Position numbers and translations under genes: made by a program. The notes below the pieces were generated by a model. It had not been told where the DNA came from, ran no database searches, and saw only the letters and a program-made list of their open reading frames with translations. DNA of 64,000 nucleotides from contig JAINUG010000048.1 of the NCBI GenBank assembly GCA_029706075.1, positions 4,458,501 to 4,522,500 on the forward strand, read 5' to 3'. Of this stretch, positions 33,000 through 44,805 are shown in pieces (position 1 is the first letter of the stretch; the number at the start of each line of letters is the position of its first letter). The stretch comes from Aldrovandia affinis (lineage: Eukaryota; Chordata; Actinopteri; Notacanthiformes; Halosauridae).

Positions 33000-35300
33000 A
33001 TCAATCTGCCTCAATCTATGAAACAGAGAATGTATATGGCTTTGACTTTTGGGCTGCAGCTGCCGAATAGCTCCATCGCCTTCTGGCCTCTTTCTTCTCT
33101 TCAAATATAATTAAACAGTGAATTTAAAGAAGTTCAATTTTCTAAATAGAATACAACTTTCAAAGTTCCTCTGTGACTGACTGGTCACCAAGTTTCAGAA
33201 CTTCATTTCATTTTAATAGGCATGGGTCTGTTGACAAAAGTGATTTGACAGAACACCATTAGTGTGCTTCAAGCTTTCAAACTCAAGTTTCAGATATACT
33301 TTTTAATGCTTACTATTTCCCAGAAGTAATATGAATTTAGATAGTTTTTCAGTCCTGACAGAATGAGGTAGAGTAGCAATCAGAAAACCATTTGGGAACA
33401 GAAAGAGTGAGCTCAGGAGCTTGGAAGTCATTTCACTGGAGAATTCATTATATTTTATGATGTGCTTTTCAGGTGTGAGTGATAATTGTCTTACTTTTAA
33501 AGGATTTGCAGAGCCATACTCATGTCAGATTTAAAACATCTTCTCAAGATAAGAGTGCCATTGTGCCATTGTCAAACAAATTGTTGGTTCTCTGGGATGA
33601 GCCCTCAGTGAACTCGTGAGCTGGTCAGCGAGTGCACAAGCGATCAAGCTGAGGAAAACGACCGTTATAGCAGCCTCTAATTGCAGCCTATGGAAATGGC
33701 AGCATCACAACATCGACCTGCGCGTCTTTGTCAATAATGGCCTCCAATGTCACCCCAGCATGGGGCCCTCACACCCCATCGCAGAGCCACTTGAGGCCGA
33801 TGGCATCAGGTCTGACGCAAACGCAGCCCTTGATGTTCCATCCAGCTCCTAATTCAGCTGAAATTGTCAGCACTGCATTAGCTGCATGGCAACAGGGACC
33901 CGGTGTTTTCGCCAAGCGCTGTTTTAGCTCCCTGAGGGGGGCCAACGGTCACGGATACAAAAAAACAAATGTAAGACTGCTACTCTGAGCTGAGCATGTT
34001 TTCATCTCAGCAGGAAATGGAAATAACTGGAAACTAACAGGAGCTATAAATGTTACTGGAATTTTGCAGACTGGGGTGTTATGAGTCCAGTGCTGATTGT
34101 CTGTAGCAGAGTGTCAGAGTAAGAACAGCCAGGAGAAGATATTTATTAAAGTACCCCAGCACTCAAGGATGTTGCAAATTTGTGACCACAAGTGTGAATG
34201 CATTGGAGGAGAAGCATTTAGCACCAAAAAAGTGGAACCAAAGTAAAAGTGCATGGTTATGCTAACTAAACAATTCTTAATGTCATCACAATGCAGGACT
34301 AAATGTGAAATAAATATATAATAAGATATGACATATGTTATAAAGGTTATTAGTGACGATGAACAAAATCTTAAGTAAGCACAATTAATTTAGTCCCCTC
34401 AACTGCTGTTATCAATGTGTGAACCATGTTCATTCAGCCAACCTCCTCTCAGAGTTGGCACAGTCTTGGGTGAGTCAGCCATTTTAGAATGTAGGATTGT
34501 ACTGCATACAGCCAAGTGTATGGTATGCATCTTCCATTTTGTGTTAGAATAACCCCCTTCTGGCAATCATTGATTTTCTACAGGAATAAATGCATTCTCA
34601 TTACATAATCATTAATTTCTCAAATGCATCATTGATAATGAAATTACTGAAATCAATAACCAAGTAACCTTTATGAAGTGTAGCAAAATTAGGTCTTAAC
34701 CCAGAATGCAACCTGAAGATAAAGTGGCACAGTGTTCATCATATCCCGATTCATCCCAGTGCAGGAAGAGCAGCGAGCAGACAGGGATAGGGAGATTAAC
34801 TGCAAGGCTGTTGCTGTGTGGTTGTTGTACATATTTTGGTCCTACCCAGCTAACCTTTCTTAGCTAACATTTGTAGCACCCATCCCAAAGGGATTGGGTT
34901 GTAACACAGTACACAAACTGCATTATGTTTTCATTTACTCAATCAGGGTGCGATAGCATCGAACAGTGTCATCTGCCCCTGCTTTATATTATTGTAATCT
35001 ATATTTTTAGTGAACAGCTCCATGAATCCTTTCCCGTTGTGGTTAGATAAACTCAACTAGAGTGATTGGCAACCATCTGTTGAAGACCTAAGAAGGTCGC
35101 GTCAATGAGAGTTCACTCAGAATGCTGGTTCATAGTTGACTAGCAGAAGTGTTGAGTATGATGCTGGGGGTTTTGTGGCCTAATCCTCAGACCATAGCTC
35201 TCAGTGTACGCACGCCCTCCATGTAGAAGAGGGGAGCGAGTAAGAGGGAAATATATCTATCAAGGCGGAGAAAGCAAGGATGCAAAAATATAAGCTAAAA
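33000..35300. other. Unassigned noncoding stretch
   Basis: No coding exon, RNA gene or recognisable mobile element. The 33600-33970 part has longer open frames but no domain or splice structure. Confidence 0.4.
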
Positions 35301-35310
35301 CAGGAGTGAA

Positions 35311-35335
35311 GTGTGTGTACGTGTGTGTGTGTGTG
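35311..35335. repeat. (GT)n-rich microsatellite
   Basis: An interrupted GTGTGT tract, followed by further GTGTGT islands up to 35370. Confidence 0.8.
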
Positions 35336-35627
35336 CATGCATTTATGTGTGCTCTTGAGTGTGTGTATGCACATGGAGCAGTGCTGAAATCACTGTTGTT
35401 CCACCATTAAGTCAGAAATCCAGGCCATATTCCTATAATGACCACTCTGCGATAATGCTCAGCAAAATCCATGTCAGTGGCCCTGGATAAGCAAATTAAT
35501 TATTTGAGTTAATTTACATTACAATATAACCATGTTGCCAGCCTCTACAGCATGACTCCCAGCATGACTCCCACTGGCCACGCACAGCTTTTCAGCATTC
35601 CAGCAGAATGATCCACAAAGAACAACA

Positions 35628-35695
35628 TTTTACATTTTACATTTACATTTTAAGCATTTAGCAGACGCTCTTATCCAGAGCGACTTACAAGACAA
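35628..35695 (-). repeat. SINE 3' tail, minus orientation
   Basis: GCATTTAGCAGACGCTCTTA, then TCCAGAGCGACTTACAAG, preceded by TTTTACATTTTACATTT: the shared fish SINE tail. Confidence 0.85.
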
Positions 35696-36274
35696 ATTAT
35701 ATTATTAGAGTTGCATCATGAGAGGTTAATAATGTGAAGGTTTTTATGCTTCGATTTATTTTTGGCTTGGTTTTGTTTATGTTTTGTATATTTTTCAAAT
35801 GTGTCCCTTTGCAAAGGTTTACACATTGTATGTGTGCGTGTAAGTGTGTATGTGTGTATGGGTAAGTGTGAAAATAGCACAGATTAAAATGTAAAAAAAA
35901 AGAAAAAATAGGCAAAGTTTATACTAATATTTATACTAATATTGCTACGCTACAGCCCCTTTATTGAAGTGACCGTTAATATACTGTACTGGTGAGGTGG
36001 GCCAATTATGTGCATGCAGTAATAACTGATAGCCATTGGTTTAGCTTTATTCTGAGTGGAGATCCATGGCAATATGGCGTCTTAGGCTAAAAAAGCCATC
36101 TCGTCCATAGGAAAACTGTTCAACTACAATACTATAAGGACCAAGGAGATATTCTGTGAGTTTCCTATGAAAACAGGACAATGGACATCAGCGCATCTCA
36201 TTTCCTGTGTTCAAAATCGTACAGAAACCCAGATGACAAACCCAAATTCAAGCAAAGTCATTGGAGCATGTGTT

Positions 36275-36470
36275 AACCATTACATTTACATTTTACATTT
36301 TAAGCATTTAGCAGACGCTCTTATCCAGAGCGACTTACAAGATGTGCATTAATACAAGGTAAGAACAATCATAGTTAGCGTACAAGATCAGTGCAGTAAT
36401 ACAGCAATAGACATCATTGCAGGCGTCTGCGTATCATACCTGTAACACTGGGAAAGAAAAGGTTAGTGGG
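36275..36470 (-). mobile_element. SINE-like repeat (about 170 bp), minus orientation
   Basis: The reverse complement reads CTAACCTTTTCTTTCCCAGT, GTTACAGGTATG, ATTGCTGTATTACTGCACTG, and ends in the AAGTCGCTCTGGATAAGAG tail. It is the same unit as those at 47313 and 59495. Confidence 0.8.
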
Positions 36471-36479
36471 TTGTTGTTT

Positions 36480-39130
36480 TTTTATTTAAAAAATGTAATG
36501 GTGTAGAACAAGTAAACAGTGGTGACGACAGATTGACTAGATGGACAGTGTTCAGTGGTAGTGGAGTCTGAAGAAGTGGGTTTTGAGTCTCTTGCGGAAG
36601 ATTGGAAGTGATTATCCAGATGCAGGCTGCCAATATCACCTGAGATGTTGGCAGCATGGAAGGAAATAAGTATTTACCTCTCAATAATGCTCCACTGCAC
36701 GATCCTGACTGCTTCTGTAAATCATCTCTCAATAACTGTTGCCATACTGGAAATTAAACGATCCGCATAGATGCACTAGAAAACAAAGTCATTAAGGCCA
36801 AGGACCCATAATTTCCCTCCACATATTTACAATGTCTCATCCAGCAGATGTTGATTAAGTCTCTTGGTTTGATTCATAGCCTGGAGGTGGGGTGATCTTT
36901 TCCATTAAGGAGCAAAGATGGCGGCCGCGTCTCCCAGGGAAGTACCTGCTGTCTCGGCTAGGCATAACATGCCACATGTGTCCTGCCTCTGAACTGGCTG
37001 TTATCCCATCTCTGTCATAATGTCTCCAACTGGTAGCAAGGAATATCACGAGGAACAACAGCCACTCCAGGCCAGACTTTTTGGGTCGAGGAGGGCAATA
37101 TTTGGGGATCTTCAATGCGATCAACAATTTTTTCCAACGTGACACAATTTTTGTGCTTATGTATGCCAATACACAGTGCAGACAGGCAGGGGATGGGGGG
37201 GTGATACCATAAAAATGATATGACTTTAATAAAATTATATGAAATTAAATGAATGTTATCTAACTTTAAAAATTTACCTTTTAAAAATGCATTTATATTA
37301 TTTTGAAGACAAACTAAGGAGAGGTAAATAAATAAATAAATAAATAAATAACTTTTGACATACTAAAATGTTTGGATGTAACATTTTTGTGGTTTTTACA
37401 TGGTATACAATAGGTTAGATAGAATAGCTTATTGTAGGGTTAGGATTTGACAGAATGGGGCTAGAGTAGTTTACTGTAGAGATAGATAGGGTAGAGTAGG
37501 GTAGTCAGGTTAGAGTAGAGAAAAAGACTATGTTGAAAGACAGACTTGAACATACAAATGTTTCAATCAAGAGGTCTTGTGCTGATTATGTTTTCTGATT
37601 TAAAAAAATGTTATCTAACAGTTAAATTATCTGACTCTAATTACTTTATCTGACTCCGATTAATATGAACTCTTCTCTCTGTTATGTTGCTGTCTCTATA
37701 TGAGCAGTAGATGTGCCTTTGCAGAATGTCAAGATAGCTATACACGAATGATGCGCAGGAGGTCGTATTAACGAATCTCATCAAAGCATACCATTTCCAC
37801 CTATATCCCCATAGATCAAAGGAAACCCTAACAATCTCCCTATATTATCTCTGTATCACACTATATGTTAATTATTAGTGGTGCAGATGGTCGCTGACAC
37901 AGTCATTTACATTCCCCACCACTCACTTCTGGATGGTGTTCTGAGATCTTTATTAATTGCTCAGTGGACTACATCATCAATGACACCAACTCATTCCTCA
38001 TGACATTAGCTTTCCAACAACACCAAATGATTATATTCTATATGGGAATGCTGAAGTTACAGTATACCACATTTAATTCAATGATTTGGTCAAGAGTCCT
38101 GAGAGCAGCCTCCTCCATATTCTGTTTGCCAGGGGTAGCAGGGTGACTGTTTTTATGAGTGTGCGGGCTCTAAAGCAATTGGAATAATAACATTGTTTAG
38201 ATATTTGACCCTGCTGGCTTCCTGCCAGCACCGTAAGCACCAATTCGCATTCTTCTGAGGATTAGATTGGGGCATGGTTCTGTAAACCACCCTACAGCCA
38301 TACATAGTTAATTAGTCTCAAATAGACAGTACCTGAGGTCAAGTTATCAGGCTGTTTATGTAAAATAGATTTTCTTGGACACCATCTTAACTGTTTTGTG
38401 GTCAATCACTTTTCAAGTACTTTTTGAGGCTGTATATATTTGTACTTTGGGAATTGTTGCACACTTTGATTGTTAATGAATGATATATACTTCATACCAT
38501 TTCAGCAAATTATTAACTAAATACAAATATGAGAATTTACTGCAAGCAAACACTTGCTCTTTGACAATCTTTGACTCTCAAAGAAGCCACGTATGCATAC
38601 ATACAAAACAAAACACCAAATATTTGTATAACAATTACAATTAGAATTACAAATACATTTTTTCTGTGATTTTAAAAAGGTGCAAATAAGATCAAGTGAT
38701 TGCATTGTTTAGTCCGCTATTCCTAAATTTGAGCACATACAAATATGACATGGGAACAACGTGTTCTGCTTTGCAATGCGAGCCTTGCACAACAACTTCA
38801 ACCTGTTACTGCATTTCTCTGCTTCATATAAAAAGAGAACAGTAATAGATACGGCACAATAAATTTAAAGTACTGATCCCAAATCATTCATATTTATTAA
38901 TCACACTACAGCAGCACTAGGGAAAATTGTTTTTTTCTTGTTTGTTTCTTCACAATTTAACAACTCAGATGCGTTTTAACCAAATCGGGCTCTCGAGACC
39001 TTTGCATTTACATAAACCGAAATATACACATGAATATTTATTTTATCACACATACAACTGTAGCAACTGTTACTCTTTACCAGTGTTCGCTTCTGACCGT
39101 GTCACACGTGTATATATAAATATGTATATA
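36480..39130. other. Unassigned noncoding stretch with an AAAT tract
   Basis: An (AATA)n tract of about six units lies at 37327-37351 and TAGAGTAG-type repeats at 37420-37510. No coding exon was supported. A 104-codon minus-strand open frame at 36855-37169 matches nothing recognised. Confidence 0.45.
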
Positions 39131-39261
39131 TAGTGTCCCTTGGGGTGGGGCAACACTCAATGACCTTTTCAGAGGGCGTAGGCAGTTGAATAATCCGGAG
39201 GAGGCAGTATTTAAAACAAAATGATGATTTTATTAAATGAATCTTGACAAATGTCCAGGAG

Positions 39262-39362
39262 CCTATCCCAGCATGCCTATTCCAGCATGCATTGGGCGAG
39301 AGGCAGGAATACACCCTGGACAGGTCCATCCATCCATCCATCCAATCCATCGCAGGGCAGCC
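39262..39362 (-). mobile_element. DANA/Mermaid-type SINE 3' region, minus orientation
   Basis: The reverse complement reads TGCCCTGCGATGGATTGG, an expanded ATGG tract, then CCTGTCCAGGGTGTATTCCT. This is the 3' body of the SINE at 60064. The GCGA of the normal body is replaced by the ATGG expansion, and the GCATGCTGG segment is duplicated. Confidence 0.75.
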
Positions 39363-39407
39363 ACAATATATATCTATATATACAGTATATATATATATAT
39401 ATATATT
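39363..39407. repeat. (TA)n-rich tract
   Basis: An interrupted ATATAT tract. Confidence 0.85.
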
Positions 39408-40043
39408 ATGCAAACTGCACTCATGTGGCATAAAATTATTATTTACTCATCAAATCTAGTTGCTTAATATAGTATGCAAAGTAATATCTCTGTTTATCAT
39501 TGAATTGAACTTGATGTAAAGTACTGACAATCATATAGGGCTGGCTAAAATGTGGGCTGTTCAGCATTCCTTCTTTTTGACAAGTAGCAGTAAATGATGG
39601 ATTATCAGAACTGTTCCCCCAGATCCTTTAGAGGGGGCTGTACGGCAGTAATTTGCCTACTAAACAGACAGCAGTGGACAAGGAGCCCATCTGAGCATTG
39701 CAGCAGAGTGCTTTCTATCCTTCATTGCAAAGGAACTAAGGTACTAAGATGTGCTAAGCAACTAAACATGCTAGCAACTGTTTCATTGTATCATTTTAGG
39801 ACTTCAGCACTGCTTGACATTTTCAACACAAGGCTTTCACTCCCAAAATGTAGCTGCTTTAAGTCAAAATGCTTGTTTAAGTCTTTAGGGGTCTGGTTTA
39901 TAGCTGAAACAACACTGTTCCCTCCAGGGGTCAAGGGACCTCTGGCAGACATGTTTCCCACATGTGTTTAATATAGCAGTCTAACCTGTTATTTGGACCA
40001 GGCATCATATCACCTACTCCTCATTTCCTTTCATGTCTCAATC

Positions 40044-40538
40044 TGTAACGATTCGACCGGCAATTAGAAATTTCCCCCAAGCGCCAATCAGGAGGAGTAA
40101 AAGACACGGCAAGAATGCACCTAGCTAATCAATGTCATTACTGACAGCTGGGATCATTTACCGGGAGGACATTTAACCAGCTGAATTTCTCTGTTCCTTG
40201 CTTGGACATTATCTTGCTTGTTTGGTCGAAACCTCTATTGCCTAGTGTTCTTGCCTCTCGTGACTTTGTTTATTCGTGTCTTGTTTGTTTTCTTAGATTG
40301 CCAGTGTTTTGTTTATTCCGTGTTCTGGAATACGTTTTGCAGTTTCTTATTTAGCTAGTTTGGTTTGTTCCGGGTCGTTTGTTTATTTTGTTTTGTTTTG
40401 TTAGTTCTCTGTGTTTTCGCGACACGGTTTTGCTTTCGTTCCTGCCAGCGTTAAGATTAAATAAATATTCTTAACGCATCTACGCATTCTGGGTCTCTCT
40501 CTCTCGCACTTGGTTCCACACCTACTAAAACCCTGACA
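40044..40538 (+). repeat. 5' LTR with TATA-like box and hairpin poly(A) signal
   Basis: ATTTAA at 40171-40176 is the likely TATA-like box. CTTGGACATT at 40201-40210, about 28 bp on, matches the primer site after the LTR. AATAAA (40460-40465) sits in the 12-nt loop of a perfect 9-bp stem (40448-40456 with 40469-40477). Confidence 0.93.
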
Positions 40539-40539
40539 G

Positions 40540-40549
40540 AATGTCCAAG
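40540..40549 (+). promoter_or_regulatory. Putative self-primer binding site
   Basis: AATGTCCAAG starts two bases after the LTR and is the exact reverse complement of CTTGGACATT in the LTR at the expected transcript 5' end. No TGG-type tRNA primer site is present. Family knowledge: Tf1/sushi elements prime reverse transcription from their own RNA 5' end. The site overlaps the gag ATG (40541). Confidence 0.65.
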
Positions 40550-41545
40550 TCTACAACGGAACCAGCAGAAACCGAGGCGACTCAGAGCTTCCTGCGCACG
40601 ACAATCCAGAACCAGGAAGTTTCCATCAAACGGCAGGATCAGGCTATTGCTCTGCTGACAGAACAACTCAACACTTTCAGCCAGCAAACATCCAGCCAAT
40701 TCAACACCATCACAAAGCTGCTTCAAACTACACTCCCTACCGCCGTTTCTCAGCCTCAACAGGAACCCATGATCAACACCCAAGCCAGCCTGTCTCGCGA
40801 ACCGCGGCTCCCGGCGCCAGAGCGCTACGACGGCAACCCCACAGGATGTCGCGGCTTCCTCACTCAGTGCTCACTGGCTTTTGAACTTCAACCTACACAA
40901 TTCCCCAGCAATCGCTCCCGGATAGCGTATATCATCTCCCTTCTTAAAGGAACCGCTCTGCAATGGGCGACTGCTATCTGGGAGGAACAGGGACACATCT
41001 GCGACAGCTACCTTCAATTCAGTTCCGAGTTGAGGAAGGTGTTCGACCATCCGGTCCGGGGTCGTGAAGCAGCTAACCAGCTGCTCCGGATCCAGCAGGG
41101 AGGTCGAACGGTGGCAGCTTACGCTATCGAAGTTCCGCACCCTGGCCGCAGAGAGCCGCTGGAATAATGAGGCATTGTTAGCAGCGTTTCGGCAAGGTCT
41201 CAGCGAGGGGCTGAAGGACGAACTCGTGATCCATGGGCATATTGATCAATGGGAAGAACTCATAGATTTAGCCATACAGCTGGATAATCGTCACCGGGAA
41301 CGCATGCTCGAGCGCCGTAACAACAACCCCATTCCTCGACCTCGACATCACTCTCACTACGAACTGAATCACTCCCGTCAGTTTTCCATTCACAGCCTCA
41401 AACTCTTCCCAGTAAACAAGAGGAACCCATGCAGTTGGGTAGAACCCGCCTCTCTACCATGGAAAGGGAACGACGCCGGAGGGAAAACTGCTGTATGTAC
41501 TGTGGTCATTTTGGGCATTTCCGGGTTCCTGTCCGGAGTTACAGG
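40541..41545 (+). pseudogene. Gypsy gag, frameshifted
   Basis: The structural protein of the element. It starts at ATG 40541, three bases past the LTR, with a coiled-coil-like Gln-rich N-terminus (IKRQDQAIALLTEQLNTFSQ). The retrotransposon gag core follows (PERYDGNPTGCRGFLTQCSL, ATAIWEEQG, the segment ending LLRIQQGGRTVAAYAIE). A one-base frame change occurs near 41130. The core continues in the next frame (AAFRQGLSEGLKDELV). The zinc knuckle near 41490-41545 is in a third frame and loses its last Cys to another frame change. Confidence 0.85.
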
Positions 41546-41599
41546 GAAATACCAATGCTTCTACCACACCGGGAGGGTGGTAAGAAGCGCAGCGGTCAC

Positions 41600-41900
41600 T
41601 CCCGGTTCTGAACACCTCACGGGGTTGGTGCTACCGATCTTCCTGCGCTGGAACAGCTCGCAACATTCATCTCCAGCCCTCATTGATTCCGGAGCAGCAG
41701 GGGATTTCATTGATTTGAATTTTGCCCGCAACTTCAAATTCCTCTGGTGACGTTGGACTCCTCTGTCCGTCACAGCCCTGGACGGCAAAACCACTGGGAT
41801 CCGTGCCGTCACACAGCGGACTATTCCCATCCAAGTCACCATCGGGAGAACCACACCGAGCGGATGGAGTTTTTGTCACACAATCTCCCAGCTACCCCTC
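41600..41900 (+). pseudogene. Gypsy aspartic protease region, frameshifted
   Basis: Active-site Asp-Ser-Gly (in PALIDSGAAGDFIDL) is encoded at 41685-41693. The frame ends at 41750, and the rest of the fold (VTALDGK, the ITIQVTIG-like stretch) is scattered over two other frames. Retroviral-type proteases act as homodimers, so this copy cannot be active. Confidence 0.75.
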
Positions 41901-42880
41901 GTGCTTGGCTACCCCTGGCTAAGCAGGCACAACCCTCACATCGACTGGAACGCAGAGAAAATACTGGGCTGGGGTTTAGCTTGTCAGGGCACATGTCTAC
42001 TGCCTCATCCTTCCACTGCCATTTCACGCCGGGAACCAGAAATCCAGGAGTGGGCCCGAGTGCCGCCGGTGTACCGTGACCTCCAGGCGGTGTTCAGCAG
42101 GCAACACACCTCCATTCTGCCACCTCACCGTCCCTACGACTGTGCCATCGATCTACTGCCGGGAACCAGTCCCCCCCGGGGTAAGATCTTTTCACTGTCC
42201 AGAACGGAGACGATGGCGATGACTACCTACATCCGGGAGGCACTGGCCGCCGGGCACATTCGTCCTTCCACCTCGCCGGCGGGAGCAGGGTTTTTCTTTG
42301 TGGAGAAGAAGGATGGGGGCCTGCGGCTATGTATCGACTACCGAGGCCTACCGTATTTTCCAAACTAGACCTCAGGTGTGCATACAACCTAGTGCGCATT
42401 CGCGAAGGGGATGAATGGAAAACCGCCTTCAACACGCCGACGGGGCATTACGAGTATCTCGTCATGCCGTTTGGGCTCTCCAACAGTCCGTCAGTGTTCC
42501 AAGCACTGATTAACGACGTATTGAGAGAGGCACTCAACCGCTTTGTGTTTGTGTACCTGGACGACATTCTCATTTTCTCCAGGAACGTCCAAGAACACGA
42601 ACAACATGTGCGACATGTCCTTCAGCTGCTCCTAAAGAACCAACTGTATGTTAAACTGGAGAAGAGTGAGTTCCACACTTCCACGGTCACTTTTCTTGGA
42701 TTCATTTTACACGCAGGCAGCATCCAAATGGATCCAACTAAGACCCAGGCGGTCAGAGACTGGCCACGACCCACCTCCGTCAAACAGGTGCACGTTTCCT
42801 TGGCTTCGCCAATTTTTACCGACGATTCATCCGGGATTTCGAACGGTGGCGGTTCCACTCACCAACCTGACCCGGGGTAA
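41901..42880 (+). pseudogene. Gypsy reverse transcriptase, with internal deletion
   Basis: The first part (41901-42368) contains [15 protein letters not shown] and the RT start ([21 protein letters not shown]). The second (42329-42880, another frame) has [28 protein letters not shown] and the catalytic YLDD at 42554-42565. Between CIDYRGL and the VFSKLDL start about 20-25 codons usual in the family are missing, with a frame change. Near 42785 a further frame change breaks the thumb region. YLDD itself is intact. Confidence 0.9.
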
Positions 42881-42889
42881 GGAAAGCAT

Positions 42890-43440
42890 TCATCTGGACA
42901 CCCGCAGCCGAACAAGCCTTCCTACGCCTCAAACAGCTTTCACCTCAGCACCCATCCTGACTATTCCGGACCCATCTCTGCCTTTCGTGGTTGAGGTAGA
43001 CGCTTCCAACACAGGCATCGGAGCCGTCCTATCTCAACGGATTAAGCCAGACAACAAACTCCGCCCATGTGCCTTCCTGTCACACCGCTTGACACCCACC
43101 GAGTGCAACTATGACATTGGGGACCGCGAATTACTGGCGGTGAAAAAGCGCTGGAGGAGTGGCGTCACTGGCTGGAGGGTTCGGTCCACCCATTCACTGT
43201 TTGGACCGATCATAAGAACTTGGAGTACCTACAGCAGGCCAAGCGGCTGAACCCCGACAAGCTAGGTGGGCATTGTTTTTCAACCGGTTTCAGTTCACAC
43301 TTTCCTACCGTCCGGGGTCTAAGAATCAGAAACCCGACTCTCTCTCCCGGATCTTTGAAGCCCCTGACACCGTCGCCCCTGTGGAGACCATCCTCTCACC
43401 AAGCCGCATCGTCGCCCGGTCCAGTGGGGCATTGAAACCG
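42890..43440 (+). pseudogene. Gypsy RNase H, frameshifted
   Basis: [20 protein letters not shown] carries the first catalytic Asp (codon at 42999-43001). [13 protein letters not shown] holds the catalytic Glu. The end ([11 protein letters not shown], then [11 protein letters not shown] and ADxLSR-like PDSLSRI) lies in two further frames. Confidence 0.85.
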
Positions 43441-43493
43441 TGGTTCGTCGGGCCTACGAACGGAACCTGACCCGGCAATGGCCCACCTAACCG

Positions 43494-44462
43494 TTGTTTT
43501 GTACCTCAGCCGCTCGGAACCAAGTACTACAATGGGGTCACGCCTCTTGTCTCACCGGACATCCAGGGGTGACTCGCACCCTGGAGTTTCTTAGTCGACG
43601 GTTCTGGTGGCCCAAGATGGAGGAGGAGGTCCGGTCATTCGCTTCTGGCTTGCGCGGTGTGCACCCAGCACAAAACCCCGGACACGTCCCCAAGGGCTAC
43701 TCCATCCTCTGCCCATTCCCCGCCGCCCATGGTCCCACATCTCCATGGACTTTGTTACAGGGCTACCCTTTCGCACGGTCAAACAGCGGTTTTCGTGGTT
43801 GTGGACCGTTTTTCCAAGGCCTGCCGTTTCATTCCTCTACCCAAACTGCCCTCGCCCAGGAGACTGCTGAACTGGTGGTCGAACATGTGTTTCGGGTGTT
43901 TGTTCTTCCTCCGACATCGTATCCGACCGTGGTCCTCAATTTACCGCCCGGTTCTGGAAAGCATTCTGCACACTCCTTGGAGCCACAGCCAGCCTCTCGT
44001 CAGGATACCACCCCCAGTCCAACGGGCAGACAGAGCGGGTTAACCAGGACATGGAGACGACTCTGCGGTGCCTATCGGCATCCAACCCCAAGTCCTGGAG
44101 CCGCAATCTTCCTTGGGCTGAATACGCCCACAACACCCTTCGCTGCTCCGCCACCGGGATGTCACCCTTCGAGGCTCAGTTCGCTACCAGCCTCCTCTCT
44201 TCCCTGACCAGGAGAGGGAAACCGGGTTCCTTCGGCAGAACTTCATGTGCGACGATGCAAACAAGCCTGGAAGAGAGCCAGGTTAGTCATCGAACGCACC
44301 ACCCAACAACACCGTAAGCAAGCCGACCGTCTCCGTCGTCCAGCACTCACATTTCACCCTGGCCAGAGGGTCTGGTTATCAACACGGGATCTACCCCTCA
44401 AGGTGGAGAACCGCAAGTTGGCTCCACGCTTTGTAGGTCCCTTCAAAGTGGTCCGGGGTTAA
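43494..44462 (+). pseudogene. Gypsy integrase, frameshifted
   Basis: The zinc region ([20 protein letters not shown]) is in one frame. The start of the DDE core, [11 protein letters not shown] with its first Asp, is in a second (43607 on), and [15 protein letters not shown] in a third (43657 on). [20 protein letters not shown] appears near 44120, and the C-terminal GPY/F-type module (RFVGPFKVV) at 44430-44455. At least four frame changes occur here. Confidence 0.85.
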
Positions 44463-44496
44463 TCCGGTAGCTTATCGCCTCGCACTGCCTCCAGAG

Positions 44497-44798
44497 ATGC
44501 GCCGTGTACACCCTACATTTCACGTCTCCCGCCTTCGGCCACTGCTCGCTGGGGCACACACACCACCGGCTAAGCCTCCTCCCGCCCTCGCCTCATCAAC
44601 GGCCACCCGGCGTACACCGTTAGCCGCCTGCTCCAATCCCGCCGAGTGCAGTCAGGAGTCCAGTACCTGGTGGACTGGGAGGATACGGACCGCGGATCGG
44701 TCCTGGATTCCGCAAAGCAGATTCTGGATCCGGCTCTCATCCGGGACTTCAAGGCTCAGCAGGCGGCCTCTTCCTGGACCGTCGGGAGTCGGTCCTAG
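44497..44798 (+). pseudogene. Chromodomain at the pol C-terminus
   Basis: [13 protein letters not shown] in one frame is followed in another by a chromodomain: [20 protein letters not shown], a Trp-Glu pair and [10 protein letters not shown], ending at TAG 44796-44798, just before the 3' LTR. In chromoviruses this domain helps choose integration sites on modified chromatin. Confidence 0.8.
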
Positions 44799-44805
44799 GG
44801 GGTTC

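Noticed and set aside
33616..33988. Overlapping open frames suggesting an exon
   Set aside because: No splice sites with consistent phase and no recognised domain.
36855..37169. 104-codon minus-strand open frame with a hydrophobic segment
   Set aside because: No recognised family, no second exon and no repeat context.
43494..44207. 237-codon open frame in the Gypsy element
   Set aside because: After the integrase zinc region it is an off-frame shadow; the real integrase segments lie in the other two frames.
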